From positions 1-55,421 of the forward strand of contig JBJEJW010000039.1 in assembly GCA_051878315.1 (NCBI GenBank): a DNA stretch of 55,421 bases, written 5' to 3'. This DNA is from W0P28-013 sp051878315 (GTDB taxonomy: Bacteria; Bacteroidota; Bacteroidia; Bacteroidales; Paludibacteraceae). Positions 1-8,353 of this stretch are shown here, piece by piece. The notes beneath the pieces were generated by a model. The model did no database searches. It was given only the letters and a program-made list of their open reading frames with translations, and was not told where the DNA came from. The position numbers and the translations under genes are program-made. Every line of letters starts with the position of its first letter. The stretch's first letter is position 1.

Positions 1-21
1 ATGAAAGCGTGCAAAAAAGCC

Positions 22-44
22 CCCAGCCCCCCCCTAAAGGGGGT
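22..44. repeat. C-run/G-run hairpin in upstream intergenic region
   Basis: A run of C's, the tetraloop TAAA and a run of five G's form a short, very GC-rich hairpin, in a stretch otherwise without a gene. Similar C-run/G-run hairpins occur between genes in many Bacteroidota. I infer it is an intergenic repeat copy or the terminator of a gene lying left of the window. The remainder of positions 1-199 shows no convincing reading frame; an ATG at position 1 stops after 15 codons. Confidence 0.25.
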
Positions 45-199
45 GTAGGGACGCATTGCATGCGTCCGCATAGTTTAAGGGTTTCAGGGTTTAACGCAAC
101 CGAACGGCGCACAAACGGAGCAGCAACACCCCTTTTATAAACAATGCACATTTATGCACAACCGAAACGGCGACACACTATTTTTTTTTGTAGCAGATT

Positions 200-231
200 T
201 TTGCATATCACAAAAAAAAACTTTATCTTTG
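200..231 (+). promoter_or_regulatory. Bacteroidota-type promoter for the glycosyltransferase gene
   Basis: TTTG at 200-203 and TATCTTTG at 224-231 are separated by 20 bp, matching the known Bacteroidota -33 (TTTG) and -7 (TAnnTTTG) elements. The predicted start of transcription lies about 35 bp before the ATG at 274. Confidence 0.65.
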
Positions 232-273
232 CCGATTAGAAACAAACACTAAAACTATTTTACACAACATCCA

Positions 274-1017
274 ATGGCCGATTCCATCATCATAATCCCG
301 ACTTACAACGAAAAGGAGAACATCGCAAAGATGATTCGCACCGTGTTTGCATTGCCCAAAGAGTTCCATATTTTGGTCATCGACGACGGTTCGCCCGATG
401 GTACAGGCGCGATTGTCAAAGCATTGCAATCCGAATTTCCGACGCGTCTGTTTTTGGTGGAGCGCACCGGCAAACTCGGTCTTGGCACGGCCTACATAGC
501 CGGGTTCAAATGGGTGTTGGAGCACGACTACCAATATATTTTCGAAATGGATGCCGACTTTTCGCATCCTGTAGCCAAATTGACCGAAATGTACGAAACG
601 GCAGTAAATGGCGCCGATGTGGTAGTCGGGTCGCGCTATGTGGGCAACGTGGTCAACATTGTCAATTGGCCGATGGGACGCCTGCTGATGTCGTATTACG
701 CTTCGAAATATGTACGTTGCATCACCGGTTTGAAAGTGGCCGACACTACAGCCGGATTCGTATGCTACCGCCGCCAAGTACTCGAAACCATCGAGTTCGA
801 CAAAATCCGTTTCAAAGGCTACGCTTTCCAAATAGAAATGAAATTTACTGCAGCACAATGCGGTTTCACCATCAAAGAGGTGCCTATTGTTTTTGTCAAC
901 CGTGTAGAAGGCACATCGAAAATGAGCGGCGGCATATTCAGCGAGGCATTGTTTGGCGTCATACAACTAAAAATCGGTAGTTGGTTTCGCCACTATCCGC
1001 AAAAAAAGCAACACTGA
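274..1017 (+). CDS. Family 2 glycosyltransferase, polyprenol-phosphate mannosyltransferase-like
   Basis: A 247-residue GT-A glycosyltransferase. The nucleotide-sugar site reads DDGSPDGT at residues 37-44 and the metal-binding DADFSH motif is at 93-98, as in dolichol-phosphate mannose synthase (DPM1) and bacterial polyprenol-phosphate glycosyltransferases. It has no C-terminal transmembrane or GtrA-like domain, so it is the short soluble DPM1-like form acting at the inner face of the membrane. The family moves a sugar from a nucleotide donor to a polyprenyl phosphate, which then donates it to envelope glycans or glycoproteins; the sugar cannot be told from sequence. It has its own promoter and is followed by a hairpin, so it is probably transcribed alone. 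Confidence 0.85.
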   Translation: MADSIIIIPTYNEKENIAKMIRTVFALPKEFHILVIDDGSPDGTGAIVKALQSEFPTRLFLVERTGKLGLGTAYIAGFKWVLEHDYQYIFEMDADFSHPVAKLTEMYETAVNGADVVVGSRYVGNVVNIVNWPMGRLLMSYYASKYVRCITGLKVADTTAGFVCYRRQVLETIEFDKIRFKGYAFQIEMKFTAAQCGFTIKEVPIVFVNRVEGTSKMSGGIFSEALFGVIQLKIGSWFRHYPQKKQH

Positions 1018-1037
1018 CAGTACACACAATAATTAAG

Positions 1038-1072
1038 CGGTAAATGTTCGGCACAATATCGAACGTTTACCG
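1038..1072 (+). terminator. 13-bp stem hairpin between the glycosyltransferase and prfB
   Basis: Arms CGGTAAATGTTCG (1038-1050) and CGAACGTTTACCG (1060-1072) pair over 13 positions with one G-T wobble and a 9-nt loop, followed by moderately T-rich sequence. It lies 20 bp after the glycosyltransferase stop and 46 bp before the chosen prfB start, so a terminator is the simplest reading. A leader structure acting on prfB is possible. Confidence 0.55.
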
Positions 1073-1118
1073 TTTGTCATGTATTTTTATCTATTTCGAC
1101 ATACACAAATTCACATTT

Positions 1119-2234
1119 ATGATCACCATCGAACAACTAAAATCGCTAAACGAACGCGTTACGGCATTGCACAAATACCTCGACATCGATGCCAAAACGA
1201 TGCAACTCGAAGAAGAGGAATTAAAAACCCAAGCACCCGAATTTTGGCAAGACCAAAAACGCGCCGAAGAACAAATGAAAAAGGTCAAAGGCCTGAAATA
1301 TTGGATTGTGGAATACAACGCCGTACAAGCGGCTGCCGACGAGGTTCAGTTGTCGCTCGATTTTTTCAAAGAAGAAGCCGTAAGCGAATCCGAAGTGGAT
1401 GCTGCTTACGCCAAAGCCATAGCCCTGACCGAAAACCTCGAAATGCGCAACATGTTGCGCCGCGACGAAGACAAACTCGGCGCCGTCATCAAAATAGTAG
1501 CAGGTGCAGGCGGCACCGAAGCACAAGATTGGGCACAAATGTTGATGCGAATGTACATGCGTTACTGCGAAAAACACAGTTACAAAACGACCATTTCGAA
1601 CCTGCTCGATGGCGACGAAGCCGGCATCAAAAGCATCACCTTTCAAGTCGATGGCGACTACGCCTACGGTTATCTGAAAAGCGAAAACGGCGTACATCGA
1701 CTCGTGCGCGTATCGCCATACAATGCGCAAGGCAAGCGCATGACCTCGTTTTCGTCGGTATTCGTCGCGCCGTTGGTCGACGACACTATTGAGATTGAAA
1801 TCTCAAACGCCAACCTTTCGTGGGACACGTTCCGTTCGAGCGGTGCCGGCGGCCAAAACGTCAACAAAGTGGAATCGGGCGTACGGTTGCACTACACATT
1901 CAAAAATCCCGTAACCGGTGAACCTGACGAAATCGTCATCGAAAATACCGAAAGTCGCGACCAACCCAAAAACAAAGAAAACGCCCTGCGCTTGCTGAAA
2001 TCGCAACTCTACGAACTCGAACTCGAAAAACGCCGTCAAGAAACAGCCAAAATCGAGGCCGGCAAAAAGAAAATAGAATGGGGTTCGCAAATACGTTCGT
2101 ACGTTTTCGACGACCGACGCGTGAAAGACCACCGCACCGACTACCAAACCTCAAACGTCAATGCCGTGATGGACGGCGACATCGACGAATTTATCAAGAC
2201 CTACTTGATGGCATTCGGCGGACAAGATAACTAA
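1119..2234 (+). CDS. prfB: Peptide chain release factor 2
   Basis: A class I release factor of 371 residues that ends translation at UGA and UAA. The peptidyl-tRNA hydrolysis motif GGQ is at residues 244-246 in GAGGQNVNKVES; the stop-codon recognition tripeptide is SPY (199-201) where E. coli RF2 has SPF. The internal GAGGTEAQDW motif is present. I start it at 1119 (MITIEQLKSL), which aligns with the E. coli N-terminus; the longer in-frame start at 1044 would run through the hairpin at 1038-1072. The autoregulatory +1 frameshift known from many bacteria is absent: the equivalent position (KYLDIDAK) is read in frame as CTC GAC with no TGA. The lipid kinase gene follows after 19 bp. Confidence 0.95.
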   Translation: MITIEQLKSLNERVTALHKYLDIDAKTMQLEEEELKTQAPEFWQDQKRAEEQMKKVKGLKYWIVEYNAVQAAADEVQLSLDFFKEEAVSESEVDAAYAKAIALTENLEMRNMLRRDEDKLGAVIKIVAGAGGTEAQDWAQMLMRMYMRYCEKHSYKTTISNLLDGDEAGIKSITFQVDGDYAYGYLKSENGVHRLVRVSPYNAQGKRMTSFSSVFVAPLVDDTIEIEISNANLSWDTFRSSGAGGQNVNKVESGVRLHYTFKNPVTGEPDEIVIENTESRDQPKNKENALRLLKSQLYELELEKRRQETAKIEAGKKKIEWGSQIRSYVFDDRRVKDHRTDYQTSNVNAVMDGDIDEFIKTYLMAFGGQDN

Positions 2235-2253
2235 CCGGCAAAAAGAAATTGTC

Positions 2254-3132
2254 ATGCGCAAAAAAATTTTGTTTATAGTCAATCCCAAATCGGGTACCAT
2301 GCACAAAACCAATTGGATAGCCATGGCTACGCGTATGCTGGCACAAGACTACGATTTGGAATTCAAATATACCACCCATCGCGGACATGCGTGCGAACTT
2401 GCGCAACAAGCCGTCAAAGAGCATATTCCGATTGTTGCCGCCGTAGGTGGCGACGGTACAGTCAACGAGATTGCAAGTTCGCTCGCCGGCTCCGACACCG
2501 CTTTGGCCATACTGCCGCTTGGTTCGGGCAACGGACTCGCACGCGACTTGGGCATATCGACATTACTGCCTTTTAATGCGCTCGATTGCATCAAAAAAAA
2601 CAAAATACTGACCATTGATTACGGTCGAGCCAACGGCGTGCCATTCTTCTGCACCTGCGGAGCCGGATTCGACGCATTGGTAAGTTACAAAATTACACAA
2701 TGTTCCAAACGCGGACTCTGGATGTATGTATCGCTCTGCCTGCGCGAATTTTTTCGTTACAAACCACTGAAATGCACCCTCGAATACAACGGACACACCG
2801 AAACACGCGACGTATTTGTCGTCAACTGCGCCAATATTCGCCAATTCGGTTTCAACGCTTACATTGCGCCCAAAGCCGATTTTTGCGACGGTAAACTGAA
2901 CGTTACCATCGTTCGACCGTTTGGTGTATGGACAGCCCTGCGACTGCTGGTCGGTTTATTCAGCAAACACATCGATCACTTCAAAAAATACATCGAAACG
3001 TTTGAATGCGAGCGCATTACGATTACACTGCCACCCAATGCACCATTCCACTGCGATGGCGACTATTTGGCCATGTCGCACACCATCGAAGTGGAAGCCG
3101 TGCGCCATGCGCTGAATGTACTCGTACCATAA
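2254..3132 (+). CDS. Diacylglycerol/lipid kinase (DagK/YegS family)
   Basis: A 292-residue soluble kinase of the DAGK catalytic family. The N-terminal NPKSG motif (10-14) and the nucleotide-binding GGDGTVNE (65-72) are followed by PLGSGNGLARDLG (88-100), and the C-terminal half forms the expected second beta domain. The family phosphorylates diacylglycerol or related lipids with ATP at the inner membrane face, recycling diacylglycerol to phosphatidic acid. Sphingoid or other lipid substrates are possible in Bacteroidota and cannot be excluded. It lies 19 bp after prfB and probably shares its transcript. Confidence 0.8.
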   Translation: MRKKILFIVNPKSGTMHKTNWIAMATRMLAQDYDLEFKYTTHRGHACELAQQAVKEHIPIVAAVGGDGTVNEIASSLAGSDTALAILPLGSGNGLARDLGISTLLPFNALDCIKKNKILTIDYGRANGVPFFCTCGAGFDALVSYKITQCSKRGLWMYVSLCLREFFRYKPLKCTLEYNGHTETRDVFVVNCANIRQFGFNAYIAPKADFCDGKLNVTIVRPFGVWTALRLLVGLFSKHIDHFKKYIETFECERITITLPPNAPFHCDGDYLAMSHTIEVEAVRHALNVLVP

Positions 3133-3184
3133 AGCACCTACGAAAAAATACCTGCTTGTCGAGCCACATAAGAGTTTCGTCGAT

Positions 3185-3219
3185 TTTGTCGCATTATCTC
3201 AAAAAAAATCGTACCTTTG
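3185..3219 (+). promoter_or_regulatory. Candidate promoter of the polyphosphate operon
   Basis: TACCTTTG at 3212-3219 matches the -7 consensus TAnnTTTG. A TTTG at 3185-3188 is a possible -33 element, although the 23-bp spacing is a little long. It lies 35 bp before the ATG at 3254. Confidence 0.5.
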
Positions 3220-3253
3220 TCGTAAACTAACCTATACAACACGAACCTACGAA

Positions 3254-3682
3254 ATGAAAAACAGACTTCTGATTTCAGCCCTGCTGCTTGCTGTCGCAAG
3301 TGTAACATTCGGCCAAACGATGGTCAGCCCCGAGACCTTGGCGAAACGCGAAAAACGCAAAAATCTCACTGTCAAGGAGTGGAACACCGATGCCAAATCG
3401 AAAACGCGTTGGCTCGACCACCTTACCGTGTACGATGAACAAGGACGTAAAATCGAAGAAATAGAATACGCAACTTACGGCCAAAAAGAACGCGTTACAT
3501 TCGAATACGACGACGTCACGGGCAAAATTGTGAAAGAAGTGGTGTACGACGACCACAACAAGCCGATACGCATCCGCAAATACGAATATAACGCCAACGG
3601 CACCAAAAAGAAACAATACAATTACTACCCGAACGGCAAATTGGCTTCTGTCAAAGTGTTTGAATATCTGTTTGACGACTAA
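3254..3682 (+). CDS. Secreted YD-repeat-like hypothetical protein
   Basis: A 142-residue protein with a clear signal peptide (hydrophobic residues 4-20, cleavage near TFGQ). The mature part consists of short charged beta-hairpin units of the YDEQGRK and YNANGTKK kind, resembling YD/RHS or MORN-like repeats, and is rich in Lys, Glu and Tyr. I start it at the ATG at 3254 rather than the upstream in-frame start at 3116, because only this start gives a signal peptide at the N-terminus and it follows the promoter. It lies 3 bp before the VTC gene, so it is the first gene of the polyphosphate operon. Its function is unknown. Confidence 0.75.
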   Translation: MKNRLLISALLLAVASVTFGQTMVSPETLAKREKRKNLTVKEWNTDAKSKTRWLDHLTVYDEQGRKIEEIEYATYGQKERVTFEYDDVTGKIVKEVVYDDHNKPIRIRKYEYNANGTKKKQYNYYPNGKLASVKVFEYLFDD

Positions 3683-3685
3683 ACC

Positions 3686-4486
3686 ATGGCCGTTACTTAC
3701 ACCGAAATACAATCCGTATTAGGGCAAATGCGCACCATCGACTTGTCGGAAATGAAAACGATAAAGTTGATGAACCGTATTGACACCAAATACATGGCCG
3801 ACAGCCGGCAATTATTGCAAATTTTAGCATCGGCACAACGTAATTATCGCGTGCAAAACATTGATACCGAAATAATTAGCAAATACGACACAATTTACTT
3901 TGACACAACAGATGTGGCAATGTATCAACGCCATCACGACCGCCGATTGCAACGACAAAAAATTCGCACACGCAAATATGTAACTTCCAATATAGCGTTT
4001 GTCGAAATCAAAAACAAAACCAACAAAGGACGTACCAAAAAAGTACGCACCGCCATTGATGAGGCCGCATGGCACGATTTCCGCACCAATGCCGATGCCA
4101 CCAAATTTGTAGCCAAGCGCACCACATACGACGTCGCCGCTTTGCAGCCACAAGTACACACGCGCTTCGACCGCATCACCCTCGTCAACGATGCCAAAAC
4201 CGAACGACTGACCATCGATATGAATCTGACATTCGGCAACTATACCACGCAACAAACGGCAGAACTTACAAACCTGATAATCATAGAATTGAAACAAAAC
4301 GGACAAGCCTATTCGCCTATGAAACGCATTCTGCGCGATTTACGCATATTCCCCGCAAAAATCAGCAAATATTGCATCGGAACCGCGCTCACCAACCCAA
4401 ACGTCAAATCCAATCGGTTCAAAACTAAAATACGCGCAATCGAAAAAATAACGCAACACAAATTAACGCGACCAATAACTAAATAA
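3686..4486 (+). CDS. VTC-domain polyphosphate polymerase
   Basis: A 266-residue protein recognisable as the tunnel-shaped VTC domain of the CYTH/triphosphate-tunnel superfamily. Basic and acidic residues expected to line the tunnel alternate along the strands: NRIDTKY near residue 31, RRLQRQKIRTRKY near 92-104, VEIKNKT near 111, and IIIELKQNG near the C-terminus, followed by the SPMKRILRD helix. The family polymerises ATP gamma-phosphate into inorganic polyphosphate. In bacteria it is commonly encoded beside DUF4956 membrane proteins and CotH-like proteins; here DUF4956 follows after 8 bp. The bacterial role is inferred from the yeast VTC4 family, so chain synthesis is likely but not proven here. 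Confidence 0.85.
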   Translation: MAVTYTEIQSVLGQMRTIDLSEMKTIKLMNRIDTKYMADSRQLLQILASAQRNYRVQNIDTEIISKYDTIYFDTTDVAMYQRHHDRRLQRQKIRTRKYVTSNIAFVEIKNKTNKGRTKKVRTAIDEAAWHDFRTNADATKFVAKRTTYDVAALQPQVHTRFDRITLVNDAKTERLTIDMNLTFGNYTTQQTAELTNLIIIELKQNGQAYSPMKRILRDLRIFPAKISKYCIGTALTNPNVKSNRFKTKIRAIEKITQHKLTRPITK

Positions 4487-4494
4487 CAATCAAT

Positions 4495-5226
4495 ATGTTA
4501 CAGACAGAACAATATCCGGAATTCGATCCGAGCATTGCACAAGAGTTTGGCTTCAGCGACACAAGCAACACGCTCGATTTTTTGGGTGTACCGTTGTTCG
4601 AGGCCGACAGTCTTTTCAACCTCTTAATTCGGTTTGCATTCAATCTGTTGGTGTGCTGGGTCATCGTCCACTTTTTCTATTATAAAAAAAGTCGGCGACG
4701 CGACTACTATACCACGTTCATTTTATTCAGCGTCAGCATGTTTTTGCTCATTTTCCTAATGGAAAACGTCAAACTTCAAATCGGTTTCACGCTCGGTTTG
4801 TTCGCCATTTTCGGCATGATACGCTACCGCACCGAAACAGTTCCCATTCGCGAAATGACCTATTTGTTCGTCATCATCGCCATATCCGTCATCAACGGTT
4901 TAGCCATGACAGTGAGTTATGCCGAACTTGTAGTAACCAACCTGCTTATCATAACATTGACCGGCATTTGCGAACGTGTACGACTGAAACATACTGCTTC
5001 AAAACTCGTTCTGTACGATAAAATCGAAAACATCGTACCCGAACGACATGCCGAACTCATTGCCGATCTCGAACAGCGCATCGGACACAAAGTTGAAAAC
5101 GTCGAAGTGGGACACATCGATTTCCTGCGCGATGCGGCTTTCCTGCGCGTCTATTACATCATCGACAAAAACGCCACTGTCAGCGACGTCAATAACATCA
5201 CAAAAATAAAACCCGATATGAGTTGA
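4495..5226 (+). CDS. DUF4956 membrane protein
   Basis: A 243-residue integral membrane protein of the DUF4956 family. Hydrophobic segments lie at roughly residues 42-63, 75-92, 95-112, 121-135 and 141-158. The conserved GMIRYRTETVPIREMTYLFV loop lies between membrane segments, and a soluble alpha/beta domain of about 80 residues forms the C-terminus. The family nearly always accompanies VTC polyphosphate polymerases and is presumed to anchor the polymerase or translocate the polymer; no biochemical role is established. It is sandwiched between the VTC and DUF2490 genes with gaps of 8 and 21 bp. Confidence 0.85.
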   Translation: MLQTEQYPEFDPSIAQEFGFSDTSNTLDFLGVPLFEADSLFNLLIRFAFNLLVCWVIVHFFYYKKSRRRDYYTTFILFSVSMFLLIFLMENVKLQIGFTLGLFAIFGMIRYRTETVPIREMTYLFVIIAISVINGLAMTVSYAELVVTNLLIITLTGICERVRLKHTASKLVLYDKIENIVPERHAELIADLEQRIGHKVENVEVGHIDFLRDAAFLRVYYIIDKNATVSDVNNITKIKPDMS

Positions 5227-5247
5227 TAACTCAAAACAGATTATGCC

Positions 5248-6051
5248 ATGAAAACACCATTAAAAAACCTCATGTTGATATGCGCACTCGTAGCACCGAT
5301 ACACCTTTGCGCACAAACACAAGAGCCTGAGGTGATAGAAAACACCGAGGCGCTCACGCAAGATTTTTCCACCCGCATCGGATTCGACATCGGCGGCGTC
5401 CTCTATCGTAATTTGTCGCTTAAATGGGAAGAAGAAGCCCGATTCAAGACGCTCTCAACCACATTCGACCGACTCTACTCCACCCTATCACTATCGTACA
5501 AAGTCAATCCATACTTCAAAACCGCCATTGGATATTCCTTTCACCTCATTCATCACGATGGCAAAAAAAGCACTAACTACGAGAAATATTGGCTTATGCG
5601 CCACCGTATATATATGGATTTGACAGGCAGTTATCACTACAATCAATGGCAATTTTCGCTGCGCGAACGTCCAATGATGACCTACCGCACCGACAATCCA
5701 GACCTCAACGAAAAAGCGAACCCGCATTGGCAGTTGCGCTCGAAATTCATGGCCGAATACACCTGCATAAGCCAACCACTTAAACCCTACATATCAGTAG
5801 AATTATCGAACACGCTGAATGCGCCCAAATTCGCCGGCAACTACATTGATGCACTACGTGGTGCCATCGGCCTGAAATGGCGTATCGACCGGCGAGATGC
5901 TCTCAATTTCTACTATCGTATCGACTGCAATTGGACACGCGACATCGACGTAAAATATGCCGACAACGACATTGACATCGTGCGCATCAAACTGACACAC
6001 AAAACGGCACTGACGCACATTTTGAGCATCGCTTATAGTTTCGATTGGTAA
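5248..6051 (+). CDS. DUF2490 outer-membrane beta-barrel protein
   Basis: A 267-residue exported protein with a signal peptide (residues 1-22, ending HLCAQ). It contains many alternating amphipathic strands ending in aromatic residues and a C-terminal Phe-Asp-Trp, typical of an outer-membrane barrel. The pattern fits DUF2490, a family with no assigned biochemical activity. As the last gene of the VTC operon, upstream of a strong terminator, it may provide the outer-membrane part of a polyphosphate-related envelope system; that link rests on context only. Confidence 0.75.
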   Translation: MKTPLKNLMLICALVAPIHLCAQTQEPEVIENTEALTQDFSTRIGFDIGGVLYRNLSLKWEEEARFKTLSTTFDRLYSTLSLSYKVNPYFKTAIGYSFHLIHHDGKKSTNYEKYWLMRHRIYMDLTGSYHYNQWQFSLRERPMMTYRTDNPDLNEKANPHWQLRSKFMAEYTCISQPLKPYISVELSNTLNAPKFAGNYIDALRGAIGLKWRIDRRDALNFYYRIDCNWTRDIDVKYADNDIDIVRIKLTHKTALTHILSIAYSFDW

Positions 6052-6068
6052 CCCATGGTAAAAAAATC

Positions 6069-6100
6069 AAAACGGACTCTCTAAACGAAAGTCCGTTTTT
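6069..6100. terminator. Bidirectional terminator between convergent operons
   Basis: Arms AAAACGGACT (6069-6078) and AGTCCGTTTT (6090-6099) form a perfect 10-bp stem with an 11-nt loop, with T-runs on both strands. It lies between the stop of the DUF2490 gene (6051) and the stop of the minus-strand dehydratase gene (6128), so it can serve both operons. Confidence 0.85.
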
Positions 6101-6127
6101 AATTGAATACGAATCCGAAAATTTTTA

Positions 6128-6559
6128 TCAATCGTTTTTGATGAAAATTTTCATCTGTCCAGAAGCCACAACCACATCCGCCACTTTTGTTTCGGCCGCC
6201 AACAACGTAATGCCGGCCGCTTCGCCCAAAATCGTCAGATGCGTGTGCAACGTATCGCCTACAGCCGGCAACGCTTCGATACGCATTTTTTTTATTTCGC
6301 CGATGTAACCAAGTTTCGGTGGTAACCCTTGTTTGTAAGTCGCGAATCCTGCGAAAGCCGCAGCCGATTGAGCAATATGCTCAATCATTCCAGGCTCGCG
6401 CAGATGTCCGTCGGCACAAAACATATTGTCGGACGCAACCGTCAAAGCCGTATTGGCCTCGGTGTCGGTAGCATCGATCAGCGTATCGACCATGACGATG
6501 GGTGCACGCTGAGGAATCAGTTGAAACACCTCATCGCCGGTAAAAAGCGGCTTGTTCAT
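6128..6559 (-). CDS. 3-hydroxyacyl-ACP dehydratase, ApeP-like hotdog protein
   Basis: A 143-residue single hotdog-fold protein. The sequence QRAPIVMVDTL near the N-terminus and DGHLREPGMIEHIAQS (residues 50-65) mark the compact dehydratase group found in aryl-polyene and flexirubin clusters. His52 and Glu60 are the likely catalytic pair. The family dehydrates 3-hydroxyacyl-ACP to trans-2-enoyl-ACP. Without an enoyl reductase nearby, repeated cycles would give a conjugated polyene chain. Its start codon overlaps the ACP stop as TAATG, showing translational coupling. It is the last gene of the TetR-led operon. Confidence 0.8.
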   Translation of the reverse strand: MNKPLFTGDEVFQLIPQRAPIVMVDTLIDATDTEANTALTVASDNMFCADGHLREPGMIEHIAQSAAAFAGFATYKQGLPPKLGYIGEIKKMRIEALPAVGDTLHTHLTILGEAAGITLLAAETKVADVVVASGQMKIFIKND

Positions 6560-6801
6560 TAGGCCATGCGCTCAGCGATGAAATCGTACAGCGCGCCGAA
6601 TGTCTTCACTTGCGGCATTTCGGACGGCTTAATTTTCACGCCAAATTCGCCTTCGATAAGTGCCACCATATCCACCAAACTCAAACTATCAAGTTCAAGT
6701 GTCTGTTTGATGTCTGCTTCAGGCGTAATTTCAGAAACTTCTTTCTCAAATTCTTCAGCCAAAACTTGATTAACTTTGGCAATCAATTCTTCTCTTTCCA
6801 T
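6559..6801 (-). CDS. Acyl carrier protein, second copy of a tandem pair
   Basis: An 80-residue acidic acyl carrier protein. The phosphopantetheine attachment site is Ser39 in the ELDSLSLVDMV motif, with the usual four-helix length. It carries the growing acyl chain for the neighbouring ketosynthase and dehydratase. It is about half identical to the other ACP 28 bp upstream, so the two look like a local duplication that has diverged. It ends in a TAATG overlap with the dehydratase gene. Confidence 0.9.
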   Translation of the reverse strand: MEREELIAKVNQVLAEEFEKEVSEITPEADIKQTLELDSLSLVDMVALIEGEFGVKIKPSEMPQVKTFGALYDFIAERMA

Positions 6802-6829
6802 TGTATTTTACTTTTAAAATTATTAATTG

Positions 6830-7072
6830 TTATTTAATGTTTTGAAAAACATAATCGTAAAGGGCTTTGAAAGTTTGAATGTTAGACAATTCTGTAGCCG
6901 GAATTTTCACACCGAACTTAAATTCAATGATGGCAACCATATCCACCACATCCAAACTATTGAGCATTAGTGTCTCTTTGATGTTGGCTTCGGGTGTGAT
7001 AGTTACGACATCGACCTCAAATTCTTGTGCTAAAATTTCGTTTAGTTGTGAAATCAATTCTACTCTATCCAT
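6830..7072 (-). CDS. Acyl carrier protein, first copy of a tandem pair
   Basis: An 80-residue acyl carrier protein with the phosphopantetheine serine at Ser39. The motif is LNSLDVVDM, so the aspartate normally preceding the serine is Asn. It is co-linear with the downstream ACP throughout. Paired ACPs beside a ketosynthase are usual in aryl-polyene-type clusters, where one may serve priming and the other elongation; which is which cannot be read here. It follows the ketosynthase stop by 27 bp. Confidence 0.9.
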   Translation of the reverse strand: MDRVELISQLNEILAQEFEVDVVTITPEANIKETLMLNSLDVVDMVAIIEFKFGVKIPATELSNIQTFKALYDYVFQNIK

Positions 7073-7099
7073 ATCGCTCTTTTCTGATTGTTGTGCGGA

Positions 7100-8323
7100 T
7101 TAGATGTTGCGTACAATAAGTGTCGCATTGGTGCCACCAAATCCAAACGAATTCGACAAGAACGTATCGAAATGTTTGTCAATGCGTTTATCGGGAATCA
7201 ACAATTTTGCGCTGTCCTCATCGGGATTTTCAAAATTGAGATTGGCGGCAATGAAATCGTTTTTCATCATCAGCATCGAGTAAATCAGTTCACTCGAACC
7301 GGCCATCCACATTTCGTGTCCCGTTTGCGATTTGGTCGAAGTTACTTCGACAGTGCGCTCGCCGAAAATATTGTAAATGGCTTTGGCTTCCTGCGCGTCG
7401 CCCACATGTGTCGATGTAGCGTGTGCATTGATGTAGCCAATTTCGCGTCTGTCGATGCCGGCGCGTTTGATGGCCATTTGCAACGAGCGGCTCGGTCCTT
7501 CGACATTTGGCGACGATATATGGTCGCCGTTCGACGAAAATCCGTAACTCAACACTTCGGCCAAAATAGGCGCACCACGTTTTACGGCATGTTCATACTC
7601 CTCAATGATGACGGTTGCTGCGCCACCGCCGGGTACAAGTCCGTCGCGATCGCGGTCGAATGGACGGCTGGCCTTGGTTGGTTCGTTCTCGCGTACGGAA
7701 AAAGCCGAGATGCCATCGAACGAGCCAATGGAAAATGGGTTCACCTCTTGTGCACCGCCACAGACAACCATATCCTGCAAACCATTCTGGATAAGCAACG
7801 CACCCAAACCGACTGCGTGCGAACCGCTGGCACAAGCACCCGACACCGTCAGGTTGATGCCTTTCAGATGAAAAATACAACCCAGATTCATCGTTACCGT
7901 CGAATTCATCGATTGGAAAATGGCACCGGAACCACACAAGGTCGTATCTTTTTTCTCACGAATCATATCGACGGCTCGTACCGTTGGGTCGGCCGAACTA
8001 TCGTTGCCATAGAGCAATCCTACTTCGTGTGAATCAAGATAATCTTGGTCGATTTTGGCGTTGCGCAACGCCTCAATCGTCGCACAATAAGCATATTTGG
8101 CCTGTTCGGGCATGAAAGCACGTTGCGAACGGCTCAACTCCTTTTTCAGGTCGGGAACTTCCAATTTGGCTGTCAAAGCCGAACGAAATCCCATCTCTTT
8201 GCGGGTCGGGTCGAAAATAATGCCCGATTTACCGTTGTAAAGCGCATCGCGCACGTCGTCAAGATTTTGACCCAAGCACGAATAAATGCCCATTCCGGTA
8301 ATTACTACTCTCTTCATAATCAA
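7100..8323 (-). CDS. Beta-ketoacyl-ACP synthase (FabF-like, secondary-metabolite type)
   Basis: A 407-residue thiolase-fold ketosynthase with the complete Cys-His-His triad: Cys164 in VSGACASGSHA, His301 in NAHATSTHVGD and His336 in KSQTGHEMWM. This marks a condensing enzyme rather than a chain-length factor. It performs decarboxylative condensation of malonyl-ACP with an acyl-ACP. The EMWMAGSSE sequence after His336 differs from housekeeping FabF (usually LLGAAG) and fits the branch seen in aryl-polyene and flexirubin loci. It lies directly before two ACPs and a dehydratase. An alternative start at Met3 is equally possible. No ketoreductase is encoded nearby and must come from elsewhere. Confidence 0.88.
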   Translation of the reverse strand: MIMKRVVITGMGIYSCLGQNLDDVRDALYNGKSGIIFDPTRKEMGFRSALTAKLEVPDLKKELSRSQRAFMPEQAKYAYCATIEALRNAKIDQDYLDSHEVGLLYGNDSSADPTVRAVDMIREKKDTTLCGSGAIFQSMNSTVTMNLGCIFHLKGINLTVSGACASGSHAVGLGALLIQNGLQDMVVCGGAQEVNPFSIGSFDGISAFSVRENEPTKASRPFDRDRDGLVPGGGAATVIIEEYEHAVKRGAPILAEVLSYGFSSNGDHISSPNVEGPSRSLQMAIKRAGIDRREIGYINAHATSTHVGDAQEAKAIYNIFGERTVEVTSTKSQTGHEMWMAGSSELIYSMLMMKNDFIAANLNFENPDEDSAKLLIPDKRIDKHFDTFLSNSFGFGGTNATLIVRNI

Positions 8324-8353
8324 AAATATACGTTATATAAACAAATCAATTTA

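Noticed and set aside
1..48. Short frame starting at position 1
   Set aside because: Only 15 codons, running through the C/G-run hairpin, with no promoter visible.
1044..1118. Longer N-terminus of prfB
   Set aside because: It would translate through the 13-bp hairpin and adds residues not found in release factors.
7088..8032. 314-codon plus-strand open frame
   Set aside because: It lies opposite the ketosynthase gene, whose catalytic residues are all intact; the plus-strand product resembles nothing.
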